Of a stretch of DNA of 64,000 nucleotides, positions 50,766 to 59,583 are shown piece by piece. The first letter of the stretch is position 1. Every line of letters starts with the position of its first letter. Source of the DNA: Nostoc sp. HK-01 (lineage in GTDB: Bacteria > Cyanobacteriota > Cyanobacteriia > Cyanobacteriales > Nostocaceae); NCBI GenBank assembly GCA_003990705.1, contig AP018319.1, forward strand, positions 310,001 to 374,000. The letters run 5' to 3'. The position numbers and the translations under genes were made by a program. The notes beneath the pieces were generated by a model that was given only the letters and a program-made list of their open reading frames with translations, was not told the origin of the DNA and ran no database searches.

Positions 50766-52814
50766 TCACCCCATCCATTCCACCCAATCGGGAGCCGCCG
50801 CCACCAATTGTCCAAACATCGTAGGCTGCGCCTCCTCAAAAGCCACCATCACGCCCCAACGCTCATCACTGCTGAGGGTAGAGAGAAACTCGTTAACCGC
50901 ATCCACACCAGACTCTAGCCGTTCCATAAACCCAGCAGCGTAAGATCTAACCTGCTGCCACCAAGAACCACAACAATTCGCAATTTCCAATTCGCAATTC
51001 GCAGTTATTTCTTCTTGATTAAAGTTGGAAGCCTGAATATTGATGCTACAGGTTTTATTTTTTTCATCAATAAATTTAGGGGCTTGTATTTCTGAATTTT
51101 CATAATTGCGAATTGCGAATTGCGAACTGCGAATTGTTCGGTTTTCCTGTCCCTCCATATCCTCAATAATAGGGAGTGATGTTGTGTCAGTGATTGGTGT
51201 TTTTAAATCTATATTACTAGTGACTGACACCAACTCCCGATTTAACCACTGCTTGAAAATCACATTCCGCCCATCGTCAGCAGGAACAAACTTATAAACA
51301 CACTCCCGCTTCCCCTTTGGCCCTAACCTTCCCACATACGATAACCGCAAATCAATCTTGTCCAGCAATTTCTGTGCGATCGCCACAGGTGTCAGCTTCT
51401 CAGAAATAGTCACATTTAGGTAATTCTTGATCAAGTACCGATGCTGTAGTGTGATCGCCTTAAACTCCTGCATTCTCTCATCAGAACCCCGCAACTGTTC
51501 TCCTGGCTTAAGCATCTGCAACAAATTGAGCTTTTCCAACAACAGCACCGACGACAACATCTGTCCCTTGTTAAAGTCCGGCTTCCAGATAGCATTCTCC
51601 CCAGCCTCAGCCTGTGCCTTAGCTCTTTTGCTGTCCCGGCTGGCTAAAAACTGTCGCCCCACGGTCAGATAATAATGCAGCCGCAGTTGAGGATACCAGC
51701 CGTCATCATCTTTTTCGACTAATTCGGGTGTCACTTCAACTTCATAACGCCGGGACAACTCACCCTTACGTTGCTGATACCGTTCTTCTTCAGTCTTCAC
51801 CCGCTTCTCCTGCAATTTCTTTAGTTCGGCATCAGACACATCATCAGAATCAGAAACCCCTTGGCATTGACCAGAGTACAATTCTTTCGATGCGGCTTTT
51901 ACCTCCTTAACAACCTCCTTGGTTTCGTCGGGGTCAAAATCATCCGCGTCAATAATCGTATAGCCATCAGCCGCCAAACCCTTCAGCACAAATTCCTGAT
52001 AGCGGCGCATCTCGACGTTGATCACAGCACCCCGCTTACCCCAAGTCTGCAAAGATTCGGGTTGAAAGTTCTGGTCAATGAACGAGTAATCATCGTTATC
52101 AGCCGCAGACAACAGAGCGATATTGGCTTGTGTCGCAACATCCTGACTCCGCAACAATCCACCCATAGAAGTTGAACCATTGCCCACAGTCCCCATCCCG
52201 TATTGGCTAACCCAGATGTGACGGTCAACAGTTTCGCGCAATCGGGCTAACATCTGCCGTACAGAATCAACAGGCTGAACTCCCTGGAATATCCCCCAGA
52301 CTGAACTAAAATGACCTTTAATATCGATGGAGACACCAGTTTCTAGGCTAGGTGAGGCGATGACTAAATCGTACTGTGTGAGAATTTCGTTGAGATGAGC
52401 AATACACTCAAAGGCTGGGTGTTTTGGATCTAAAACCGAATGGCTATCAATTCTCAAAATCCGTAGATGAGGAAATTTCTGTTTAAATCGTTGTTCAAGG
52501 GCTTGGGTTCCCCATTTAGATTTCGCTTTTTGAGCAGAACAACATAATAAATGATGTCCGCCAGCAGCGATCGCCTTATCTAAAGCTGCAATCAAATTCT
52601 TGGGGTTGCTGCCAGAGTAGTTGTAGCACTTGCCAGATACAGGCTGATAATTATTTACGATCACGAACGGATTAACCCGATATTCTCCAGCTAGAGAAAG
52701 AATGTACTTGATATCGGTATCTGAGGTATCAGCAGAAGAAAGATAGATTTTACCGTGTTCGCGGCCCAAGACATTTATGCTTTGAACCATAATATGAGAA
52801 AAATTTTGATCCAT
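50766..52814 (-). CDS. CyRepA1-type plasmid replication protein, N-terminally truncated
   Basis: A 682-residue protein that resembles the C-terminal two thirds of cyanobacterial CyRepA1 plasmid replication proteins: VLGREHGKIYLSSADTSDTD, NPFVIVNNYQPVSGKCYNYS, LVIASPSLETGVSIDIKGHF (helicase motif V-like) and VDSVRQMLARLRE (motif VI-like). The DUF3854/primase-like N-terminus and the Walker A and B of the helicase are absent, since the frame starts at ATG 52814 after them. I cannot find a longer frame upstream. It may be a damaged initiator, or a two-part system. Two short heptamer repeats lie inside it (50974-51007, 51104-51135). Confidence 0.75.
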   Translation of the reverse strand: MDQNFSHIMVQSINVLGREHGKIYLSSADTSDTDIKYILSLAGEYRVNPFVIVNNYQPVSGKCYNYSGSNPKNLIAALDKAIAAGGHHLLCCSAQKAKSKWGTQALEQRFKQKFPHLRILRIDSHSVLDPKHPAFECIAHLNEILTQYDLVIASPSLETGVSIDIKGHFSSVWGIFQGVQPVDSVRQMLARLRETVDRHIWVSQYGMGTVGNGSTSMGGLLRSQDVATQANIALLSAADNDDYSFIDQNFQPESLQTWGKRGAVINVEMRRYQEFVLKGLAADGYTIIDADDFDPDETKEVVKEVKAASKELYSGQCQGVSDSDDVSDAELKKLQEKRVKTEEERYQQRKGELSRRYEVEVTPELVEKDDDGWYPQLRLHYYLTVGRQFLASRDSKRAKAQAEAGENAIWKPDFNKGQMLSSVLLLEKLNLLQMLKPGEQLRGSDERMQEFKAITLQHRYLIKNYLNVTISEKLTPVAIAQKLLDKIDLRLSYVGRLGPKGKRECVYKFVPADDGRNVIFKQWLNRELVSVTSNIDLKTPITDTTSLPIIEDMEGQENRTIRSSQFAIRNYENSEIQAPKFIDEKNKTCSINIQASNFNQEEITANCELEIANCCGSWWQQVRSYAAGFMERLESGVDAVNEFLSTLSSDERWGVMVAFEEAQPTMFGQLVAAAPDWVEWMG
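50974..51007. repeat. Heptamer repeat (CGCAATT type) inside replication gene
   Basis: CAATTCGCAATTTCCAATTC, then GCAATTCGCAGTT: four imperfect units, encoding ITANCELEIANC on the minus strand without breaking the frame. Confidence 0.75.
51104..51135. repeat. Heptamer repeat (AATTGCG type) inside replication gene
   Basis: AATTGCGAATTGCGAATTGC, then GAACTGCGAATTG: four to five units, the complement of the repeat at 50974. It encodes IRSSQFAIRN on the minus strand in frame. Confidence 0.8.
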
Positions 52815-53034
52815 AAATTAGAAAAAAGTTGACGAAATTTCAGGCTTTTGAGCCAATCACGAAATTAAACTTTGCATTCATACATGAGAGAGAGTTGAAA
52901 TTCTGAAGCATAATTTAAGAATGAGTTGAAAAAACACAATTGGACAAAACTTGTACAAAAAATCCCTGACAAAATTGGTCTAACTTAAACTTTCAATTCA
53001 AAATATGGTTCAAATACCCATGTTATGGTTCAAA
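52781..53034. promoter_or_regulatory. TATGGTTCAAA repeats near the replication gene start
   Basis: The 11-mer occurs at 53004-53014 and 53024-53034, exactly 20 bases apart, and inverted at 52781-52791 (TTTGAACCATA), inside the first codons of the truncated replication gene. Regular spacing near a replication gene fits binding sites for its product or for a repressor. The site's role is inferred. Confidence 0.5.
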
Positions 53035-53134
53035 AGTTTTGTTTTAGTAGATATCTGAGTAAAAATCAAATATTTCATTGAACAAGCGATCACTCTGTTG
53101 TTGGGCGATCGCTAACCTCAAATCGTAGCTGAAT

Positions 53135-53213
53135 AATAATGATAATCAAGTCGAAGTATTGATACAAACGACCCTCTTAGCAGGTTTTTATCCCCTACAC
53201 GATAATCATTATT
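53135..53213. repeat. Inverted repeat in A/T-rich DNA, possible origin feature
   Basis: AATAATGATAATC (53135-53147) and GATAATCATTATT (53201-53213) are inverted copies with one mismatch. HIP1-like GCGATCGC lies at 53105-53112. There is no gene in 52815-53295, so a replication origin is conceivable. Confidence 0.4.
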
Positions 53214-53295
53214 AGTAAAAAAACTTGAATATTAAAAGTGAACTATAAACTGGATACTCATTTCTGAAGCATATCATGGGTTAAAATCTCATTTT

Positions 53296-54285
53296 TTGTT
53301 TCAAATCACAACATTCTGCACCAGTTGCTTGAAATTTCGCAGTATCGCTACCCGCCGCTTGGCCACATCAGTAGTAGAGTGGAGCAGATGCCAGAAAACT
53401 TGGTCGCATTCATCGTTTGGTATTGATGCCATCTACTTACCAATGCCATCAAACTTAAAATGGGAGGACATTAAAGAACTCAGAATATTGCCCAGAAATA
53501 GATGTTTTTATGCTGAGTTTGTTTATCCGGTTGAAGATATCAAATCTCAATTAAACGCAAGTAATGTACTAGGGATTGATCATGGAATCAATAATTGGTT
53601 AACTTGCGTTAGCAATATTGGCACAAGCTTTATTATTGATGGAAAGCACCTCAAGTCTCTTAATCAATGGTATAACAAGCGAGTATCCAGACTCAAAAAG
53701 AACAAAGAGCAAGGTTTCTGGTCTAAACCACTAGCTGCAATCACAGAAAAGCGTAATCGCCAGATGAAAGATGCCGTTAATAAAGCAGCAAGAATGGTCA
53801 TTAACCACTGTCTGTTAAATAACATTGGTTGAATTGCTTTTGGATGGAACCAAAGACAAAAAGACAGTGCAAACATGGGGCGAAAAGCTAATCAGAAATT
53901 TGTCCAAATCCCCACAGCCAAACTTAAAGAACGTATCTCTCAACTTTGTCAACAATATGGAATTGATTTTGTAGAAACTGAAGAAGCAAATACTTCTGCT
54001 GCATCGTTTGTAGATGGTGACAGTTTCCCAAAACATGGCGAAAAACCCTCATGGTGGAAGTCATCAGGTAAGCGAGTAAAACGCGGTTTATTTCGTACTG
54101 CAAGCAATTGGTATACAAATGCGGATGCCAATGGAGCAGCAAATATAATTTCCAAAGTAGCGGCAACATTGGGGATTAACCTCAGTGGAGTCAGTAGAGG
54201 CGCATTGACTACGCCATTAAGGGTCTATTTGTGGACTCTTAAGAATCCCCCGACTTTTTGTTTAAATGAGCGTAGCGAAACTTAA
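53296..54285 (+). pseudogene. TnpB remnant, 5'-truncated with an internal stop
   Basis: The frame from about 53430 resembles TnpB: ELRILPRNRCFYAEFVYP, the RuvC Asp in VLGIDHGINNWLTC, ITEKRNRQMKDAVNKAARM, then after an in-frame TGA (53830-53832) IAFGWNQRQKDS (usually preceded by a Val or Ile), QIPTAKLKERISQLC, and NADANGAANI. The normal N-terminal domain is missing and replaced by unrelated residues. The stop plus truncation make it inactive. This GIDHG-type subgroup also lacks the Cys zinc ribbon. Confidence 0.88.
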
Positions 54286-54308
54286 ACAAAAAGTCGGGGG
54301 AGTGTCAA
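54244..54308 (+). ncRNA. 3' end of TnpB guide RNA scaffold, element 3
   Basis: A perfect 19-bp stem (CCCCCGACTTTTTGTTTAA and complement) with a 16-base loop, then AGTGTCAA, the same boundary motif as element 1. The bases after 54308 (GGAAGTATTCGATGAAATTG) would be the guide. The scaffold could still be made even though tnpB is dead. Confidence 0.6.
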
Positions 54309-54334
54309 GGAAGTATTCGATGAAATTGAAGAAG

Positions 54335-56554
54335 TTACTGTTGGATAGGCAACTGAATTATAAATTTAGTACCCTCACCAATGGTAGAAAAACATTGCAA
54401 TTTCCCTTTGTGTTTTTCTGTAATGATTTGGTAGCTGATTGCCATACCCATACCTGTACCTTTACCTACAGGCTTTGTAGTAAAGAATGGATCGAATAGT
54501 CGTTTTTGAACCATTTCTGGCATTCCTTGTGCATTATCAGTAATCGAAATTTCTACCAATTGAGAATTAATTACGGAAGTGCTGATAATAATTTGGCTGA
54601 GATTTTCCTGTATTGGTTGATAAGTGCGCTTGCTATCTACTTCATCAATGGCATCTATTGCATTAACCAGAATATTCATCAAAACTTGATTTAGTTGACC
54701 AGGATAGCATTCTACTTGCGGCAAATTGCCATAATCTCGAATTACTTCAATTGCTGTGCGATCTGGTTTTTCTTTGAGGCGGTATTGCAGAATCAATAGC
54801 GTACTTTCGATGCCTTCATGAATATCAACTGTCTTAAATTCCGCTTCATCCATACGCGAAAAATTCCGCAGCGATAGCACGATATTACGAATCCTCTCAG
54901 TCCCCATTTTCATTGAAGATAGCATCTTCTGTAAATCATCTTTGAGGAATTCTAGATCAATTTCCTGGGCTAATGCTTGAATTTCTGGATCATGGCTAGA
55001 ATAGCGTTCTTGGCAAAAATAAATCATCTGCAACAAGTTTTGTGTATATTCATCCAAGTGAGTAATATTGCCGTGAATAAAGTTGACTGGGTTATTGATT
55101 TCATGGGCAATACCTGCTACGAGTTGACCCAGGCTAGACATTTTTTCACTTTGAACTACTTGTGCTTGGGTAAGCTGCAACTCACTTAAGGTCGTTTTGA
55201 GTTCAAAAGTCCGTGCTTCAACTCGCGCTTCCAGTTCGGCATTACTATTTTCTAAAGTAAGAAAAGATTGACGTAGTTGCCCTGCCATGTGGTTAAACGA
55301 ATGGGCAAGGACGTTAAGTTCTAGAATATTGCCATCTGTAACTGTTTGGACTAAATTGCCAGATGCCATCGCCTGGCTTGCCTGCTTCAGACGCATGACA
55401 GGATGTGAAATCCAGTGTCCGGTAAAAATACCACTTATGGTTGCTAATACAAGTGCCACAAAACAAAGTAAAACAGTAATCTGGGTATTAGCATTGATTT
55501 GGGACATAAAGGCACTGTGTGGGATGCTGGTCATAACCAGCCAGTCCAAGCCATAAGAGTCGCGCCAAGGCGCAATATGCACAGAATAATCTTCTCCTTG
55601 AAAATTGACTTGCAGTTCTTGGGTACTAGTAATTGTCCGAAGATTAGGAATTCTTTGTTGAAGCTGTTTAGCAATCCCCTGCACAACTGGATTAGGACTC
55701 TGTGTTGCTTTCAGGCGTTTAATTTCGTTCTTGTTGACAGTAAAAGGTTGGTCTGGACAAGAATTAGCAACCAACATCCCGTCACGTTCGACAATAAATA
55801 CTTGTCCAGAGCGACTGATATCTAATGTTCGCAGAAATTCGCTCAATTTCAATAAGTGAATGTCAACCCCCACCACGGCAATCAGCTTTTTACTAGGATT
55901 GTAAACCGGGCTACCTGCTGATGCTGCAATATAGGGAGGATAGGCAGGATCATAGTAGGTGTATATCCTTGTCCAAATTTGTTTTCCAGCTTTGGCAGGT
56001 TCCGTGTAATTAGGTTCATTCAGCGTATCCCATGTAGCGGTAGACAACAGTTGAGTACGATTGCCATCGTTGTCTGTCAAGTAAGTTTTAGAATTTTTTG
56101 GCAAACTAGGTGTTTTGATAGTGTTCTCGTCGATCGTAACTGTTTTGCCATCATAGCGACCGGCTCCACCTCCTTCCCCAGTTGGTAGATTTATGCTGAT
56201 GTAGGTCAGATCATAGGCTTGCATTTGGTACCAGAAGAATTTGCCAATAGTTTTGCGATCTCGGACATCTAGTAATCCCATACGAATTGCATTAGCATTG
56301 ATCTGGATGACTTTATGCGGAATTGACAAGTAAGCATCTAAATGATGATTTACCTCACTACTTGTTCGCTTCATTAACTGCTTTGATAGATCCTCAACTG
56401 CCTTCTCACCATTTTTAAACGACAAGTATCCCACCAAAGCCACTGCACCAAAAACTTGCACCACGAAAGGGACAATGAGGACAAGCTGCAATGGCAATGC
56501 CCAGAATTTGCTAGATGATGAACAGGTTTTCATAAGGTAGAAACCTAAGTACAT
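54335..56554 (-). CDS. Membrane sensor histidine kinase with dCache-type sensor
   Basis: A 739-residue kinase. Membrane segments are at about residues 24-44 and 358-380; between them lies a large periplasmic region of the double-Cache type (YIAASAGSPVYNPSKKLIAV, VGVDIHLLKLSEFLRTLDIS, GQVFIVERDGMLVANS). After a HAMP (about 381-435) and coiled coil, the dimerisation motif LVAGIAHEINNPVNFIHGN has His484, followed by N-box ILVNAIDAIDE, DNAQGMPE and FFTTKPVGKGTGMGMAIS. No response regulator is nearby. The kinase part is much like that of 33750-35504. It is insulated on the left by the dead TnpB element, which ends just past its stop. Confidence 0.92.
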   Translation of the reverse strand: MYLGFYLMKTCSSSSKFWALPLQLVLIVPFVVQVFGAVALVGYLSFKNGEKAVEDLSKQLMKRTSSEVNHHLDAYLSIPHKVIQINANAIRMGLLDVRDRKTIGKFFWYQMQAYDLTYISINLPTGEGGGAGRYDGKTVTIDENTIKTPSLPKNSKTYLTDNDGNRTQLLSTATWDTLNEPNYTEPAKAGKQIWTRIYTYYDPAYPPYIAASAGSPVYNPSKKLIAVVGVDIHLLKLSEFLRTLDISRSGQVFIVERDGMLVANSCPDQPFTVNKNEIKRLKATQSPNPVVQGIAKQLQQRIPNLRTITSTQELQVNFQGEDYSVHIAPWRDSYGLDWLVMTSIPHSAFMSQINANTQITVLLCFVALVLATISGIFTGHWISHPVMRLKQASQAMASGNLVQTVTDGNILELNVLAHSFNHMAGQLRQSFLTLENSNAELEARVEARTFELKTTLSELQLTQAQVVQSEKMSSLGQLVAGIAHEINNPVNFIHGNITHLDEYTQNLLQMIYFCQERYSSHDPEIQALAQEIDLEFLKDDLQKMLSSMKMGTERIRNIVLSLRNFSRMDEAEFKTVDIHEGIESTLLILQYRLKEKPDRTAIEVIRDYGNLPQVECYPGQLNQVLMNILVNAIDAIDEVDSKRTYQPIQENLSQIIISTSVINSQLVEISITDNAQGMPEMVQKRLFDPFFTTKPVGKGTGMGMAISYQIITEKHKGKLQCFSTIGEGTKFIIQLPIQQ

Positions 56555-56689
56555 TTAGAATGCTTGATACGGCTTTAAACTTGTTAGAGCCAGTATAATT
56601 TGTTGCCATAGTAAAGATAATTCCCTAAAAATATGTACCTCGAACATAAATGACTAACTGTGAGTGCTTTCATATTGTTAAAAGTGAAG

Positions 56690-57342
56690 TAGTTAGATGT
56701 ATGTGTCCAATGCAGCGTAGACGCTTTGCGGCTCGTCGCTAGACATCGCTGGATGAAACTGCGGTTGAGACTTCAGCCCGTTGCAAATAACCATTCATCT
56801 CGTCAAGTTCAAAAACCGAGAAGTAGAGAAATCACACAGCATAGTTGCAGTACCTAACTTGCCGTAAAGCCGATTTTTCTCAACAATCAACTCAATAGTT
56901 TGGTCGCTAGGGTCTTTGGTGTAGACAGCATCGCGGTAAAGCATAATCAACTGATCGCACACTTCAAAAATTTCGCCAGAGTTACGCAGTAAGTGACGGT
57001 TGGGGCGTTTGTCAGCAGTTGTCTGGTTGCCTCGGTTGATTTGACAGCCCAAGAAAACAGGGATTTTATGTTCTTTAGCGATCGCGCGAATCTGGCGAGT
57101 AATCTTGCCGACCTCATGGGCCATATTGCCGCCCGACTCCAAAGGAATTTGCTGCAAGTAATCCACAAACATAACACCAATCGAACCAGCAAACTCAGTA
57201 ATAGAGGGACGAACGGCAGATGCAATCATCATGGGGTTTGGGGAAGAATGCTCAAAAATCTGCCAAGGCATTTCGGCTAGTTGGCTAATACCTTGTGCAA
57301 TCTGCTGCCAGTAAGATTGGGTTTGGGGTAAAGCATCGTGCT
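56690..57342 (-). pseudogene. Decayed second copy of dnaB/orf126
   Basis: Bases 56795-57342 encode the C-terminal part of a DnaB helicase: LPQTQSYWQQIAQGISQLAE, then VMFVDYLQQIPLES (Walker B), NSGEIFEVCDQLIMLYRD and LIVEKNRLYGKLGTA. The N-terminal two thirds, with the Walker A, is missing. Next to it, 56700-56790 corresponds to the end of the orf126 gene (59198-59578), with a mini-repeat inserted. The two genes are in the same order as in the intact operon, so the whole unit was once present twice. Confidence 0.85.
56714..56749. repeat. Palindromic mini-repeat, copy C
   Basis: AGCGTAGACGCTTTGCGGCT, then CGTCGCTAGACATCGC. Compared with the intact orf126 at 59222-59250, this 36-base block replaces a 9-base stretch between the shared GTCCAATGC and GGATG. 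Confidence 0.8.
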
Positions 57343-57539
57343 ATATCACTCAAAAAAAATTTCACGAAAGGATGAGGATAGAGTTACAAAAATTTTCTGC
57401 AATTTTCAGAAAAATCTTTCTTCAAAGATGTATTAATAGTTGCAAGCAAACATGTCATAAATTCATAAAAGTTCCAAGTTGAACTATTGTTTGTCAGATT
57501 CTCATTACCAAATAAATCTAAATTTAGGAGTAATTTACG
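57343..57539. other. Intergenic, A/T-rich, nothing recognised
   Basis: About 200 bases between the decayed dnaB and the small frame at 57540. No repeat or hairpin found. It probably carries the promoter of the TolB-like gene. Confidence 0.5.
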
Positions 57540-57620
57540 ATGAGTTATAAATTTTATTATCTAAATTTCTGGCTAGAAAATCAAGCTTTGCAAATAGGTA
57601 AATCAAGCTATTTTTTCTAA
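57540..57620 (+). CDS. Possible 26-residue small protein
   Basis: ATG 57540 is preceded by TTAGGAGTAATTTACG, a good ribosome binding site, and encodes MSYKFYYLNFWLENQALQIG, then KSSYFF. It is aromatic-rich and ends 53 bases before the TolB-like gene. It may be a leader peptide; it could also be chance. Confidence 0.35.
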   Translation: MSYKFYYLNFWLENQALQIGKSSYFF

Positions 57621-57673
57621 TCATTTCCAACTTTCAAACTGAAAATTGTTTATATTTTATATAGCCAAGTATA

Positions 57674-58933
57674 ATGCGTTTAATCAAATTTTTAGCACTT
57701 ATCCTATTCGGTTTAATCTCAACTATAATTTTCAACTTTAGCAATGCCGTAATCGCTACACCTAAAGTTTATCAAGATAACAGGCTAACTTTTGTGGCTG
57801 TTAAGAAAAGCCCTAAGTATGAAAGTAATATTTACACAATTCAAACTAACGGTTCAGACCGCCGCCAGCTTACTAAAAAACTGAATGTTTATTCCACAAT
57901 AATTTGGTTCAATAATAATAAAAGTCTAGCTTTTATTAATGATGGAATTGATGTTTACATAATGAATGTAGATGGTTCCAAACTAACTAAAATATTTTCT
58001 GGCTCTGGCTGCAAAGCTCATAACGTTGAAATTCATCGGTTGTTAAATGACCAAAAACTTGCAATTACAGAATCTTGTGATGGTGGTACTATTGAGGCTC
58101 CAGGTAGCGTATCTCTTTATTTAAGTGATACAACTGGTACGCAAGGAACTAAACTGATTCAAAAATGGGAGATAGGAGGTGTTCCGCCAAAAACAGAAAT
58201 CTCATCTTCTATATATCTGTCACCTAATGGACAACAGGCAGTATTTTTCAAAGATAAAAGAATTTGGCAAATGAATACAGATGGCTCTAATTTGGCAGAG
58301 TTAAGTAACACGCCAGGAGATGATTTTCCGAGCCAAGTGATTTGGTCGCCTGATGGAATCCAGATTGCAATTTCATCCGGGCAGGAACTGAATTTACCGA
58401 TTTATCTACTTAATGTCAAGAACAAAACGCTGACCAACCTATCCGACGCATCTGAAAAAACAGCTTATTCGGGCATCATCTCATGGTCGCCTGATGGAAC
58501 TCAGGTTGCTTACTATCATAGCCAAGGTAGAGACTACTCTGGTAAAGACTTAAATCTTTTTGTATTTGATGTCAAGCAAAAAACCATCAAAAAATTGACT
58601 TCTAAGCCAGGGGAATATAGGGAATTAAAGTGGTCGCCAGATAGTAAGATGATTGCTTTTACAAGCGGAGATTATTTTCAGGAAAAGCTTTATACAATTA
58701 GTCTCGATAAACTCAAGCTTACTCAGTTAGCTCCGCAATTATCACCATCTGAAATTGACAGCTTTAATTGGTCGTTAGATGGGAAGAAAATTGTTTTCAT
58801 TAAGAATGAAAAAACGAAGAAAGAACCAGATAGGCAAAGCGTTTTGTATGTGAGCAATCGAGATGGTTCAAAATTGATTAAATTGTCTAAATCTGATGAT
58901 TCGTATATTTCCGGTCTGATTTGGCAACCATAA
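57674..58933 (+). CDS. Secreted TolB-like beta-propeller protein
   Basis: A 419-residue protein with a signal peptide (LIKFLALILFGLISTIIFNF) and about six propeller blades of the PD40/TolB type: IYTIQTNGSDRRQLT, VYIMNVDGSKLTKIF, IWQMNTDGSNLAELS, QVIWSPDGIQIAISS, IISWSPDGTQVAYYH, ELKWSPDSKMIAFTS, and the last with NWSLDGKKIVF. Each repeat has W/F-S-P-D-G. Unlike true TolB it lacks the N-terminal domain and a Pal gene is not near, so it is a stand-alone extracytoplasmic propeller. Confidence 0.9.
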   Translation: MRLIKFLALILFGLISTIIFNFSNAVIATPKVYQDNRLTFVAVKKSPKYESNIYTIQTNGSDRRQLTKKLNVYSTIIWFNNNKSLAFINDGIDVYIMNVDGSKLTKIFSGSGCKAHNVEIHRLLNDQKLAITESCDGGTIEAPGSVSLYLSDTTGTQGTKLIQKWEIGGVPPKTEISSSIYLSPNGQQAVFFKDKRIWQMNTDGSNLAELSNTPGDDFPSQVIWSPDGIQIAISSGQELNLPIYLLNVKNKTLTNLSDASEKTAYSGIISWSPDGTQVAYYHSQGRDYSGKDLNLFVFDVKQKTIKKLTSKPGEYRELKWSPDSKMIAFTSGDYFQEKLYTISLDKLKLTQLAPQLSPSEIDSFNWSLDGKKIVFIKNEKTKKEPDRQSVLYVSNRDGSKLIKLSKSDDSYISGLIWQP

Positions 58934-58991
58934 TTTCTTAGTGCTTCACCGCAGAAACTTTGCGTGGTGGCAAGCTCAAGGGGCGAATGCC

Positions 58992-59128
58992 GAATGGCAC
59001 TAAGAAAAGGGAAAATCGTTGAGGCAGCAGGGGAGAAAGAAGAAATTTTAGGCATACGAACAGATATTTAGAAATTCCCCTCTGCAATCCATACGCTGCT
59101 TACCCTTCAGCTTAACTTAGTGCCATTC
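58992..59128. repeat. Inverted repeat in the gap before orf126
   Basis: GAATGGCACTAAG (58992-59004) and its exact complement CTTAGTGCCATTC (59116-59128). The span between is free of genes. Function unknown; the pair could be a mini-element end. Confidence 0.5.
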
Positions 59129-59197
59129 CCCATTGGGATAAGAGATGCCTAGGGCTGATGTAGGCTAATGGCTTTGATTATTTGGGTAGTCACAGTT

Positions 59198-59578
59198 CTA
59201 AAACTCCAATAACCGAATGTATGCGTCCAATGCTGCAATAGCCGGATGTAACTGTGGTTGAGACTTCAAACCATTGCAGATAACCGCAGTAGTCCCAAGT
59301 TCGCCAAAAGTAAACCCGATGCTGGAGTGTCGAGCAGCGCAGTGGTTAATGATGGTTAACAGCAGAAAGTTTAGTTGTTCTAAAGCTTGTCCTTCGTGGG
59401 TAGACAAACGCCACTCGATATTTTCAGAACTAACCACACGCGAAGCATTGTTTGAATTGCGCTTTTCGACTGTGGGCAGGATTTTGACCTTAAACTTGTA
59501 ATCGCGCTCAGTAGTTGAACATTCTTCGGGCGCAAGGGAAGCCCAATGGCTGAGGAGTTCTTGGTAGATCGTACTCAT
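59198..59578 (-). CDS. Hypothetical protein of the dnaB operon (orf126)
   Basis: A 126-residue protein with helices (YQELLSHWASLAPEE, ALEQLNFLLLTIINHCAARH) and a beta region (YKFKVKILPTVEKRN, EWRLSTHEG). No family recognised, but a copy of its 3' end is also found next to the decayed dnaB at 56690-56790, so the two genes travel together on plasmids. It starts 5 bases after the dnaB stop and is surely co-transcribed. Confidence 0.7.
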   Translation of the reverse strand: MSTIYQELLSHWASLAPEECSTTERDYKFKVKILPTVEKRNSNNASRVVSSENIEWRLSTHEGQALEQLNFLLLTIINHCAARHSSIGFTFGELGTTAVICNGLKSQPQLHPAIAALDAYIRLLEF

Positions 59579-59583
59579 ATTTA

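Noticed and set aside
50974-51135. Heptamer repeats read as a CRISPR or iteron array
   Set aside because: Units are 7 bases without spacers and lie in frame within a gene; they fit STRR repeats.
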